Source: a virus. From it: a stretch of 29,114 nucleotides of DNA. The position numbers were made by a program, and so were the translations under genes. This document shows, one piece after another, positions 17,615 to 25,517 of the stretch; position 1 is the first letter of the stretch, and every line of letters starts with the position of its first letter. The stretch is taken from the IMG/VR virus record IMGVR_UViG_3300031566_000273, positions 1-29,114 of that record, one strand, 5' to 3'. The notes under the pieces were generated by a model, which searched no databases, was not told the DNA's origin, and was given only the letters and a program-made list of their open reading frames with translations.

Positions 17615-19331
17615 GCTGGGCGTCGAGAGCCAGACCCTCGGGGACGAGCTGTCGCCCGAGGAATGGGACGCCCTGCTCGACGAGGAGGCCGAGCCGAACG
17701 CCGAGCTGGAGCTGGCCGGCGGGGAGGTCGTTACCGGCTTCGCCGCCCGGCTCTTCCAGAAGATCCTCGCCGAGCTGGCCCGGCGCAAGATCGAGACGCC
17801 CCAGCTCTACGAGCCGCTCCCCATGCAGTTGGCCTTCCACCAGTCGCAGGCCCCGGAGCGGATCGACTGGGGCTCCAACCGCTCCGGCAAGACCCAGGCG
17901 TCGCTCATGGAGCTGGTCTGGGCCGCGCTGGGCGTCCACCCCTACTACGACGGCTACCCGAAGGGGAACGGCCGCTACGTCGTCGTGGGCAAGGACGGCC
18001 GTCACATCGCCGAGGTCCTCTGGCGGAAGCTCACCTATCCGGGCTCCTACAAGATCATCCGCGACCTGGAGACGGACGAGTACCGCACGGCCACGCCGGA
18101 GGAGCTGGAGACCCGCAAGGGGGACCTGGTGCCAGGGCCGCCGCTGTTGCCGCCCCGCATGGTCAACTGGGACGGGATCTCATGGGAAAATAAAAAGGCC
18201 GGCATCCCCCAAAAGGTCCCGCTCTACAACGGCACGGAGATCCTCTTCTACTCCGGCAACGCCGCCCCGCCCAACGGCCTGGACGCCGACGCCGTGCTGT
18301 TCGACGAGGAAATCGCCAATCAGCAGTGGTATCCCGAGTGCTCGATGCGATTGCTGGACCGCGAGGGGCGGTTCTGGTGGAGCGCCACGCCGCAGTTGGG
18401 CGGGGACCAGTTGGCCGACCTGCACACCCGGGCCGAGGAGCTGCACGGGACGGAGAATCCGGCGGTCGAGGAGTTCCACATGCTCCTGGCCGACAACCCC
18501 TACCTGAGCGACGAGCAGAAAGCGATCGCCGGGGCCAAGCTCTCCGACGAGGATTACCGCGTCAGGATCCTCGGCGAGTTCGCCCACTCGGCCCACCTCG
18601 TCTACCCCGAGTACAGCCGGCGGCACCACACCTGCGAGCCCTTCGTGCTGCCGAAAAATGCCTCGCTCCACCTCTTCCTCGACCCCGGCCCGTGGCAGGT
18701 GGTGGCCGCGCTGTGCGTGGCGCTGCTGCCCGGGGACGACCATATTTACCTGTTCGACGAGATTTACCTCAAGCAGTGTGATGCGGCGACGGCGGCGGAG
18801 GCGATTCGCGCGAAGACGAGCGGTCGGAGCTGGCAAGCCTTCTGGATCGACATCCACGCCGGGCGGCAGACACAGGTTCACGGGCGGACGATCGAGGACC
18901 AGTACATGCTGGAGCTGCACGCCCGCGGCGTGCGGAGCGTGGAGACGGGCAGCGGCTTCCTCCCCGGCGTGGACGACGTGGGCGGCGGGATTACGCGGGT
19001 CCATGAGTTCCTTCGCGTCCGCACCGGCGACGGCACCAGCCGGTTCCGCGTCTTTAGGGACCGGCTCCCCAACCTGGAATGGGAGTTCGGCCGCTACCGC
19101 TACAAGCGGATCCAGGGGGTCCTTACCGACAAGCCGGCCGACCGCTTCAACCACCTAATGGACGACCTGCGGTACTGCGCCATGGCCGAGCTGGAATGGA
19201 CGCCGCCCCCGGTTCAGCACCACGGCCGGCGTAACCCCGTGGTGCTGGCGCTCCAGAAGAAGCAGCAGAGAAAGCGAGAGCTGGCCCTCCTGTCCGGCGC
19301 CGGCCGGTGGACCTTCGGCCGGAACGGATAG
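17556..19331 (+). CDS. terL: Terminase large subunit (ATPase-nuclease), second copy type
   Basis: A complete two-domain packaging motor of 591 aa. Walker A is GSNRSGKT (106-113), Walker B is AVLFDEE (D250, E251), and the coupling motif is WWSATPQ (S276-T278). The RNase-H-like nuclease domain begins near FLDPGPWQ (D376), has FDEIY and FWIDIHAG strands, and ends in the conserved NHLMDDLRYC (D536, D537) as a metal-binding pair. A helical acidic N-terminal extension of about 85 residues precedes the ATPase. The Walker A differs clearly from that of the partial terminase at 1-1150 (SRAQGAT), so the two belong to different lineages. It cuts and pumps phage DNA through the portal encoded 450 bp downstream. 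Confidence 0.92.
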   Translation: MTREMDNLSEERRRRKLLRELGVESQTLGDELSPEEWDALLDEEAEPNAELELAGGEVVTGFAARLFQKILAELARRKIETPQLYEPLPMQLAFHQSQAPERIDWGSNRSGKTQASLMELVWAALGVHPYYDGYPKGNGRYVVVGKDGRHIAEVLWRKLTYPGSYKIIRDLETDEYRTATPEELETRKGDLVPGPPLLPPRMVNWDGISWENKKAGIPQKVPLYNGTEILFYSGNAAPPNGLDADAVLFDEEIANQQWYPECSMRLLDREGRFWWSATPQLGGDQLADLHTRAEELHGTENPAVEEFHMLLADNPYLSDEQKAIAGAKLSDEDYRVRILGEFAHSAHLVYPEYSRRHHTCEPFVLPKNASLHLFLDPGPWQVVAALCVALLPGDDHIYLFDEIYLKQCDAATAAEAIRAKTSGRSWQAFWIDIHAGRQTQVHGRTIEDQYMLELHARGVRSVETGSGFLPGVDDVGGGITRVHEFLRVRTGDGTSRFRVFRDRLPNLEWEFGRYRYKRIQGVLTDKPADRFNHLMDDLRYCAMAELEWTPPPVQHHGRRNPVVLALQKKQQRKRELALLSGAGRWTFGRNG

Positions 19332-19373
19332 TCAATAAGTCATGTCACCGTTTCACCCGAGTGAGAGAACCCG

Positions 19374-19772
19374 ATGAGTAAGAGAACCGACGAACGAGAG
19401 CCCTACACGATGCCGCGCCCCCGCAAGCCGATGGTCAACTGGTATCGGATGGGGGACCGGCGCGACGAGGCGTGCATAGCCCTCGTCACGAACGTCGACG
19501 AGTCCTGCGTTGACGTGGCCGTGCTGTATCCGGGCGACAAGATGTTCCAGGTCAAGTTCGCCTGCCGTCACGTCGACGACCCCGACGTGACGATCGAGGA
19601 CCGCCAGGACTCCGGCGGCTGGGACGAGATGCCCGAGGCCACCGAAGATAGCGTGGTCGGTAAGACCCTGCGGATGCTCACCACGGAGGTGACGGAGCTG
19701 CGTAAGCGAGTCGCCGAGTTGGAGGGCGCTCGCAGGAGAAAAGGGCCGCCCGAGGGCGAAACGATCGGATAG
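19374..19772 (+). CDS. Hypothetical protein with C-terminal coiled coil, 132 aa
   Basis: Unrecognised. The N-terminal domain (about 15-75) is beta-rich: MVNWYRMGDRRDEACIALVTNVDESCVDVAVLYPGDKMFQVKFACRHVDD. The C-terminal third is a helix with heptad-like spacing (VVGKTLRMLTTEVTELRKRVAELEGARRRKG). It is placed between terminase and portal, so a head-related or packaging accessory role is possible. A GAGAG stretch precedes ATG. Confidence 0.65.
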   Translation: MSKRTDEREPYTMPRPRKPMVNWYRMGDRRDEACIALVTNVDESCVDVAVLYPGDKMFQVKFACRHVDDPDVTIEDRQDSGGWDEMPEATEDSVVGKTLRMLTTEVTELRKRVAELEGARRRKGPPEGETIG

Positions 19773-19782
19773 GGGGTAAGGG

Positions 19783-21720
19783 ATGGCAACCAGGGACCTT
19801 GACTGGCGACACCCGATGGCGCCCGTAGTGCGGAAGTGGCGGGACACGATCCGCGAAGGGCAGCGCCACGCTAAGGACTTCCAGAAGCAGGCGTCCACCT
19901 GCATGTCGTACATCAAGGGGCCCTTCGACCACATCTGGAAGGGGCGGCAGGTCAAGGGGAAGATCGTCGAGGGAGACCTGGAGGACATCCCCGCGCCGAC
20001 CCACCAGGTCGACGTCAACAAGGCGTTCGAGTACAAGGCCATCTACGGCCCCATGCTCTACTTCCGCAACCCCACCTACCGCTTCACCACGCGGAAGTTC
20101 CCCGAGCTGCCGCCCGAGGTCTTCGGGTTTCCCGGCGACCCGGCCGTCACGCGGCTCTTTCAAGGGGCTAAGGTCGACGCCTTCCTCCGCGACCGGCGCA
20201 ACGCGGGGATCGGGGCCCTGATCTCCCACTACCTGAACTGGGCGATGTTTGAGGTCGACCAGAAGGCCGAGAGCCGCAAGGTCGTCGACGAGGCGCTGCT
20301 GAAGGGCCTGGGCATCTGGTGGCACGAGCTGTACACGCCGCCCGGAAGCGACATGGTTATCCCCATCGCCTCCTGGCAGACCTGCGACAACTTCATCATC
20401 GACCCGGACAGCGAGGATGGCCTAAGGGGGGCCATGTGGATCGCCCGCCGTCTCTACCGGCCGACCTGGCTGCTGGAATCCGAGAACGGTCTCCCGCAGG
20501 GGCTCCTGCCCGGGACGATCGAATCGGCCGAGGCCCAGGGGGAGAACCGCCGTCGCAAAAACGCCAAGGGGCAGAGGAACCGCGGGAAGACCTACGACGT
20601 GCAGGAGTATTGGGAGATTTACTCCAAGATCGGGTTCGGACATCATCTCCGCGACATCAAGCTCCCGGCCGCCACGCGCCAACTGATGGACGGGTTCGGC
20701 CCCTTCTGCCGCATCCTGATCGCCAACAACGTCCCCTTCCCGCTCAATCTGCACTCGGCCATGTTGGACACGGCCGACCAGGACGCGCTGTTCTTACGCG
20801 CCCAGTGGCCAATCCCCCTGCACCTGGACGGGCGGTGGCCATGCGACACGCTAGCCTTCCACTGGCTGCCCGGTGATCTCTACCCGACCAGCCCGCTGGA
20901 GCCCGCCCTGGGCGAGCTGAAGTTTCTCTCATGGGGCATGTCGCACCTGGCCGCCAAGATCCGCACGACCTGCCGCGACTTCCTCGCCGTCATAAAGGCG
21001 GTCGGCGAGGAGATGAAAAACAAGATCCTCCACGGCGGGGACATGACGCTCCTGGAGATCGAGCGCCACCACGGCAAGACGATCCAGGACGTGGTGTCGT
21101 TCCTCCAGCACCCGGAGATGAACGGGGACATTTTCCGGGTGATGCAGGCGATGAGCTACAACGTCGAGCAGCGGCTCGGCCTCGCACCGCGCCTGTACGG
21201 CGAGTCGCCGAGCCAGGACCGCTCCGCCGAGGAGTCGCGCGGCAAGCAGGCCAACATGAGCATCCGGCCCGACGACATGCTCTCCTGCGTGGAAGACTCC
21301 CTGAGCCTGGTCGGGCGCTCGCAGGCCATGACCTGCCGCTGGCACGTCGGCCAGCGGGACGTGGCGCCGCTGTTGGGCCCCTACGGTGCGGCGGCCTGGC
21401 GGAACGTCATGGACGCCGACGTCGAGACGATCACCCGCGAGCTGGAGTACCGGGTGGAGGCGGGATCGACGACCAAGCCGAACACGGCGGCCGAGCGGGA
21501 GTTTATGCAAGGTGCGCTAAACGTGATGCTCCCCATCCTGATCGAGCAGGCCCGGCTCTTCGGCGACTACTCGGCCGTGAACAACCTGCTCTCCGACTGG
21601 GCCAAGGCCCACGGCGGGGATACGGAACGCTACCTGGTGCAGCCCCAGAAGCCCCTGCCGCAGCCGCAGCCGGGACAGGGCGGCGGTAAGAAGAGCACGA
21701 CGAAGAAGAAGGCGGCGTAG
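19783..21720 (+). CDS. Portal protein, 645 aa
   Basis: Size, position after terminase and pattern suit a portal (head-tail connector) subunit. The N-terminal helical stretch is MAPVVRKWRDTIREGQRHAKDFQKQASTCMSY. It is followed by VDVNKAFEYKAIYGPMLYFRNPTYRFTTRKF, typical of proteins where the wing begins. A stem-like region contains WETGD-type and LLAGQEE-like counterparts in KGLGIWWHELYTPPGSD...IDPDSEDGLRGAMWIARR, then ALGELKFLSWGMSHLAAKIRTTCRDFLAVI, and a crown with SPSQDRSAEESRGKQANM. The C-terminus is low-complexity Gln/Pro/Lys. It forms the 12-mer ring through which the terminase packages DNA. Assignment is from length, context and general sequence style, not a diagnostic motif. Confidence 0.75.
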   Translation: MATRDLDWRHPMAPVVRKWRDTIREGQRHAKDFQKQASTCMSYIKGPFDHIWKGRQVKGKIVEGDLEDIPAPTHQVDVNKAFEYKAIYGPMLYFRNPTYRFTTRKFPELPPEVFGFPGDPAVTRLFQGAKVDAFLRDRRNAGIGALISHYLNWAMFEVDQKAESRKVVDEALLKGLGIWWHELYTPPGSDMVIPIASWQTCDNFIIDPDSEDGLRGAMWIARRLYRPTWLLESENGLPQGLLPGTIESAEAQGENRRRKNAKGQRNRGKTYDVQEYWEIYSKIGFGHHLRDIKLPAATRQLMDGFGPFCRILIANNVPFPLNLHSAMLDTADQDALFLRAQWPIPLHLDGRWPCDTLAFHWLPGDLYPTSPLEPALGELKFLSWGMSHLAAKIRTTCRDFLAVIKAVGEEMKNKILHGGDMTLLEIERHHGKTIQDVVSFLQHPEMNGDIFRVMQAMSYNVEQRLGLAPRLYGESPSQDRSAEESRGKQANMSIRPDDMLSCVEDSLSLVGRSQAMTCRWHVGQRDVAPLLGPYGAAAWRNVMDADVETITRELEYRVEAGSTTKPNTAAEREFMQGALNVMLPILIEQARLFGDYSAVNNLLSDWAKAHGGDTERYLVQPQKPLPQPQPGQGGGKKSTTKKKAA

Positions 21721-21722
21721 CC

Positions 21723-22271
21723 ATGACCAACACGGTAGACCTCCAGATCATCAGCGACAACCCGGCCGTCCAGGCACGGTACGAGCAGATGCGCGCGGCC
21801 GGCGAGTCGCACAATATCGCCGAGATGCTCGCCACGCGGCAAGCGCCTAGGAGCGTTACCGACCGCGAGTTCCTCAGCGGCGAGTGCAGCGGCAACCAGT
21901 TCGTCGGCGACGAAAAGACGGGAAACCGCTACCGGGCCATAGCGGAGGCGGCTGGCGTGAGCGTCACCGGCAAGGTCTACAAGGGCAGCCTGGCCCGCTT
22001 CCCCGGCGACCCGAAGGCGTGGGTGAACGGGCGCGGGGACGTGAAGCGGCGGTGCATCGAGGAGAACTGGTCCTGCGACGGGATGGTGACCCACCGGGCC
22101 ACGCCCCGCCAGGCCCCGAGCGTGCCGCTGGCCCAGGACATCGTGGACCAGCACGTCACGCAGAAGATCCTGGACGACCCGAGCCAGGCGAGCAGAAGGA
22201 CTGAACTGGAGGCGGAGGTGCGCGAGAAGCACACCCCGCACTGGCACAAAAAGAAGCGGAGGGGGGCATGA
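21723..22271 (+). CDS. Hypothetical protein after portal, 182 aa
   Basis: Unrecognised. It begins with MTNTVDLQIISDNPAVQARYEQMRAAGESHNIAEMLATRQAP, continues with a basic region (VYKGSLARFPGDPKAWVNGRGDVKRRC) and ends in a strongly basic tail HWHKKKRRGA. The start lies 2 nt after the portal stop and the end overlaps the next start (ATGA), so it is part of the structural operon. The basic tail would suit DNA or capsid contact. Confidence 0.7.
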   Translation: MTNTVDLQIISDNPAVQARYEQMRAAGESHNIAEMLATRQAPRSVTDREFLSGECSGNQFVGDEKTGNRYRAIAEAAGVSVTGKVYKGSLARFPGDPKAWVNGRGDVKRRCIEENWSCDGMVTHRATPRQAPSVPLAQDIVDQHVTQKILDDPSQASRRTELEAEVREKHTPHWHKKKRRGA

Positions 22272-22606
22272 GTGACGACCGGCCTGCGACCCTCGGCGAC
22301 ATCACCGGCGTCCACGAACGCCTGGATTGCGTGATCGAGAGTCTCGCGGAGGGCGCCGCGAGCACGGCGGCCCTCGGGGTGGAGGTCCGCGCCTGTAAGG
22401 CGGAGATCGAGCGCACGCGGGTCACGCTGTTCGGGCGCGACGGCAACGGGCAATCGGTCGGCATCCTACGGGACCACGACGCGACAAAGTCCCGCGTGGA
22501 CGCCCTGGAAAGGACCCGCCGGCGCCAGGTCAAGGGCTTTTGCCTGGTAGGGGCCGCGGCGATCCCGTTGATAATCAAGGGGTTTTGGGAGTGGTTTTGG
22601 GGGTAG
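22268..22606 (+). CDS. Coiled-coil protein with C-terminal membrane segment (XhlA/holin-like), 112 aa
   Basis: Residues about 15-85 form an amphipathic helix. A C-terminal hydrophobic segment (FCLVGAAAIPLIIKGFWEWFWG, about 90-112) is long enough to span a membrane. The layout of coiled coil followed by one C-terminal membrane helix matches haemolysin XhlA-type lysis accessory proteins and some phage membrane anchors. No endolysin is adjacent in the window, so a lysis role is not certain. The start overlaps the upstream stop (ATGA). Confidence 0.55.
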   Translation: MSDDRPATLGDITGVHERLDCVIESLAEGAASTAALGVEVRACKAEIERTRVTLFGRDGNGQSVGILRDHDATKSRVDALERTRRRQVKGFCLVGAAAIPLIIKGFWEWFWG

Positions 22607-22634
22607 CCCGGCACGGCCGGGAGGAGGGGAAGCG

Positions 22635-23030
22635 ATGGATTATGCAGTGCTAAAGACAGAACTGACCGACGACCCGTTGACACGCGGGTACACCGGCATG
22701 ACGGACGCGGAGGTTGTGGTCGACCTCAACACCAAGTACTGCAAGCGCAACCGCCCGAGCATCAGCGGCGACGAGGCGTTCACGGCCACGGTGGCTAATG
22801 AGTTCGCCACCCTGACCGACCACAAGCGGATACTGTGGGTGTCGTGGTGTGGCAAGGACACCATAGACCCGTTCGGGGCGGCCAACGTCGCTTTCGTGAA
22901 TTGGCTGTTCGGGGAGGGTTCAGGCACGATCGTCGCTCTGAATGCAATCCGGCTGGAGGCGATCAGCCGCGCAGCCGAACTGGGGCTCGGCGTGGTCAAC
23001 GAGGGGCACGTTCAGACCGCGAGGAAGTAA
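22635..23030 (+). CDS. Conserved phage protein of unknown function (MDYA...DPLTRGYTGMTDAEV type), 131 aa
   Basis: The N-terminus MDYAVLKTELTDDPLTRGYTGMTDAEVVVDLN is recognisable from a widespread small phage protein usually found among tail genes. The rest (EAFTATVANEFATLTDHKRILWVSWCGKDTIDPFGAANVAFVNWLFG...TIVALNAIRLEAISRAAELGLGVVNEGHV) follows the same plan. Its role is unknown; it may be a virion-associated or assembly protein. GGAGGGGAAGCG precedes ATG. The next gene starts 2 nt after its stop. Confidence 0.75.
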   Translation: MDYAVLKTELTDDPLTRGYTGMTDAEVVVDLNTKYCKRNRPSISGDEAFTATVANEFATLTDHKRILWVSWCGKDTIDPFGAANVAFVNWLFGEGSGTIVALNAIRLEAISRAAELGLGVVNEGHVQTARK

Positions 23031-23032
23031 AC

Positions 23033-23503
23033 ATGCTGCCACAATTCTACCGTTTTGTGCTGGCCAACAATTCCGGTCAGACGATCACGTTCAACAACGA
23101 TGGGCGGATCAACGTCAAGCAGACCTGTTGGATCATCGACCCGGCCACGGGCAAGATCACCTATACGCAGCTTGCCGACGACGACCTGGGGTTTATCGCC
23201 GGGTCTTCGATCGTCAACGGCGCAGAACTCATTGGTGACGTGGAGATTAACAACACCGCTAACCTCTACCTTGGCGCCCAGATACAGCTTGAGGTCACGC
23301 ACGACGAAGGCGCGGCGATTGTTGCCGGGAACGGCGGATTCACGTTGTTCCTCTCCGGCGGTGACGCGACCGGGGAACTGCCGACCGATGCCACCGGCTA
23401 CGGGTCTGCCGCGGCTGCCGGGCTTGATCCTGTCGGGACAATGCCGTGCGATCCGAACGTCGTGGATGATGAGGTCATGCGGTCCAACGTCTGGGAGTGG
23501 TGA
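23033..23503 (+). CDS. Beta-rich tail/virion-associated protein, 156 aa
   Basis: The frame from ATG 23033 (MLPQFYRFVLANNSGQTITFNNDGRINVK) alternates hydrophobic strands and polar turns throughout and ends GTMPCDPNVVDDEVMRSNVWEW. This looks like a small virion protein that often sits between the MDYA-type protein and tail fibre genes. A longer frame back to 22835 is a shadow of the previous gene. The stop overlaps the next start by one base (TGATG). Confidence 0.7.
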   Translation: MLPQFYRFVLANNSGQTITFNNDGRINVKQTCWIIDPATGKITYTQLADDDLGFIAGSSIVNGAELIGDVEINNTANLYLGAQIQLEVTHDEGAAIVAGNGGFTLFLSGGDATGELPTDATGYGSAAAAGLDPVGTMPCDPNVVDDEVMRSNVWEW

Positions 23504-24324
23504 TGGGAGTGCTGTATCTGCCGTCGAAGCGAAGACCATCATGGTCGGACACCATGAAGGTCAAGCGTGCGCGCGGTCGCAACTGCCGTGCTCGCAACCT
23601 CCGGGATGGGCTCGTCGGGTATTGGCCGATGAACGAGGACGGGGGCAACGTAGCAGTCGATCAGTCGGGCAACAACTGCGACGGCACGCTGACCAACGGC
23701 CCGACGTGGACGGTGGGGGAGTTTGGGAGGGCGCTGGATTTTGCGGGTGGCGGCGCAGATCAGCATGTATGGGGGCCTACTGCTGTGGTTTCAACGGCCC
23801 CGCTTACGATCGCCGGCTTCTTTGTGCCGGATTCCGTCACTGGTTATCATACCATCGCAGCGATTGGCGACACGAACGCGCAATCATTTTTTTGGCTGTG
23901 TTGGCATGATGCCAATGTCCGTGCTCAGATACGAAATGGGGCAGTAAACAAACTGATCGAAGTGGGCAGTTTGACAATCGGCAAGGCCGCCTTTGCGGCT
24001 GCCGTGTTTGATGGCACTGGAGTTAGCGTCTACTGCAATGGTGCGAGCAACAGGTTAGCGGAGTGGACGACACCCACGGGGCTTGACAACACCACAATCG
24101 GTGCAGCCGCGTTTGCCACCGGCATAGAGTATGACGCAAACGGCAGAATTGGGAATGTGCCGATTTGGTCCCGCTCCCTCCTCTCCTCCGAAATCCAGCA
24201 GCTATACGCCGAGCCTTGGTGCATGGGCACGCTGCGGTCGCGGCCGTTCCCGGCGGCGGTGGCGGGATTCGCGGGGCGTAAGGCGGCGATCATCGGCGGG
24301 GGTGTCGTGGGCTGCGCAGTATGA
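23503..24324 (+). CDS. LamG/concanavalin-like lectin protein, probable tail adhesin, 273 aa
   Basis: The core is a typical laminin-G jelly-roll. It runs from DGLVGYWPMNEDGGNVAVDQSGN and DGTLTNGPTWTVGEFGRALDFAG through PLTIAGFFVPDSVTG, FAAAVFDGTGVSVYCNG and NTTIGAAAF to GRIGNVPIWSRSLLSSEIQQLYAEPW. Such domains bind sugars and are frequent in phage receptor-binding proteins. The tail after the domain (AVAGFAGRKAAIIGGGVVGCAV) is hydrophobic. The gene is visibly less GC-rich than its neighbours (AT-rich stretches around 23880-24170), a sign of recent transfer, which is common for host-range genes. Start ATG 23503 overlaps the upstream stop. Confidence 0.82.
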   Translation: MGVLYLPSKRRPSWSDTMKVKRARGRNCRARNLRDGLVGYWPMNEDGGNVAVDQSGNNCDGTLTNGPTWTVGEFGRALDFAGGGADQHVWGPTAVVSTAPLTIAGFFVPDSVTGYHTIAAIGDTNAQSFFWLCWHDANVRAQIRNGAVNKLIEVGSLTIGKAAFAAAVFDGTGVSVYCNGASNRLAEWTTPTGLDNTTIGAAAFATGIEYDANGRIGNVPIWSRSLLSSEIQQLYAEPWCMGTLRSRPFPAAVAGFAGRKAAIIGGGVVGCAV

Positions 24325-24339
24325 GGGATTAGATAGACA

Positions 24340-25341
24340 ATGGCACAACCAACATTTTCGGGCCTTGAACTGAACGCGGGCAGCGGCGGGGGGGCTATCC
24401 TCCATGACGTGGTGGATAGCAAGGTCGCCCAGGTCGTCCTCCAGGCATTTTCCACCGGGGATGGCACGCTCAATGTCGTCATGTCCGACGCCCCGCTGCC
24501 GGTCACTGATGCGGCCGTGCTGGCTAAGCTCGGCACCTCCATCGCCGTCACGGGAACCTTCTGGCAGGCCACTCAACCGATCTCCGCCGCGGCGCTGCCC
24601 CTTCCCGCCGGAGCCTCTACCTCGGCTAAGCAGGACACGGGCAATGCCAGCCTGGCCAGTATCGACGGAAAGGTCACCGCCTGTAACACCGGGGCCGTGG
24701 TTATTTCCAGCGGAGTCCTCACGACGGTCTCGGCGGTTACGGCGATCACTAACGCCCTGCCGGCCGGCGACAACAACATCGGCAACGTGGACATCGTCAC
24801 GCTGCCAGCCGCCAACCTCGGCCAGCAGGCCATGGCCGCATCGCTCTCGGTGGTGCCGGCCAGCAACGTCACCGACGAGACCTATATCGGCGACATCAAG
24901 TTCGGCGAGGCCCTGCCGGCCGGTACGGCCGAAATGGGCTTTGTCGGAGCCGCGGCCCAGTCCGGCTATGTCTACGACGGGGCCACGAAGTGTACGGTCA
25001 AACGCTTCCACGCCGTCACGAACACGTCCGGGACGGCCGTCATCCCCGCACCGACGGGGACGAAGAAAATCCGCGTCCTGTCGATGGTCATTATCGGCCT
25101 ATCGGCGACGCCAACGAATGTCTACTTCGAGAGCGGCACGACCGGGACGGACTGCTTTGGGACCGCCGACGGGCCCATCCCGGTGAGCGTGGATGCAGAC
25201 GGCAATCAGATTCCAGGCGTCCAGCTTGGGTGGAACCCCGGGGGCTGGTTCGAGGTGGCCGATGCGGACGAGGCCATGGACATTGTCCTGTCGGCCGCCC
25301 AGTACGTGCTGGTCTGCGGCAACTACATCGAGGTGGCGTGA
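24340..25341 (+). CDS. Beta-rich tail protein, 333 aa
   Basis: Repetitive Ala/Thr/Ser-rich beta structure: SGGGAILHDVVDSKVAQVVLQAF, LPLPAGASTSAKQDTGNASLASIDGKV, then VSAVTAITNALPAGDNNIGNVDIVTL. The C-terminal domain (about 200-333) is TVKRFHAVTNTSGTAVIPAPTGTKKIRVLSMVIIGLSATPTNVYFESGTTGT...AAQYVLVCGNYIEVA. The ALPLPAGASTSAKQD segment is widespread in phage structural proteins of unknown exact role. It probably forms part of the tail fibre or baseplate. The stop overlaps the next start by one base (TGATG). Confidence 0.7.
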   Translation: MAQPTFSGLELNAGSGGGAILHDVVDSKVAQVVLQAFSTGDGTLNVVMSDAPLPVTDAAVLAKLGTSIAVTGTFWQATQPISAAALPLPAGASTSAKQDTGNASLASIDGKVTACNTGAVVISSGVLTTVSAVTAITNALPAGDNNIGNVDIVTLPAANLGQQAMAASLSVVPASNVTDETYIGDIKFGEALPAGTAEMGFVGAAAQSGYVYDGATKCTVKRFHAVTNTSGTAVIPAPTGTKKIRVLSMVIIGLSATPTNVYFESGTTGTDCFGTADGPIPVSVDADGNQIPGVQLGWNPGGWFEVADADEAMDIVLSAAQYVLVCGNYIEVA

Positions 25342-25517
25342 TGCTCCTCTGGCTGATGAATCTTGGCTTTGCCGGGGGTACGGCCATCGCGTACTCCTAC
25401 CCCGACTACCCGCGGTTCGCTGAGGACTCGGCGGGCTACCACCGGCCCGGGGCCGAGTCGCAGGTGGCCTTCACCCGCCCCGCGCAGGAGTCCACTGGAG
25501 GCTTCGACCGACCATGA
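25341..25517 (+). CDS. Very small linker gene, 58 aa
   Basis: MLLWLMNLGFAGGTAIAYSYPD begins with a short hydrophobic segment. It is followed by repeated aromatic/proline units (YPRFAEDSAGYHRPGAESQVAFTRPAQESTGGFDRP). It is wedged between two structural genes with one-base and four-base overlaps (TGATG at 25339-25343, ATGA at 25514-25517), which supports translation. Function unknown. Confidence 0.7.
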   Translation: MLLWLMNLGFAGGTAIAYSYPDYPRFAEDSAGYHRPGAESQVAFTRPAQESTGGFDRP

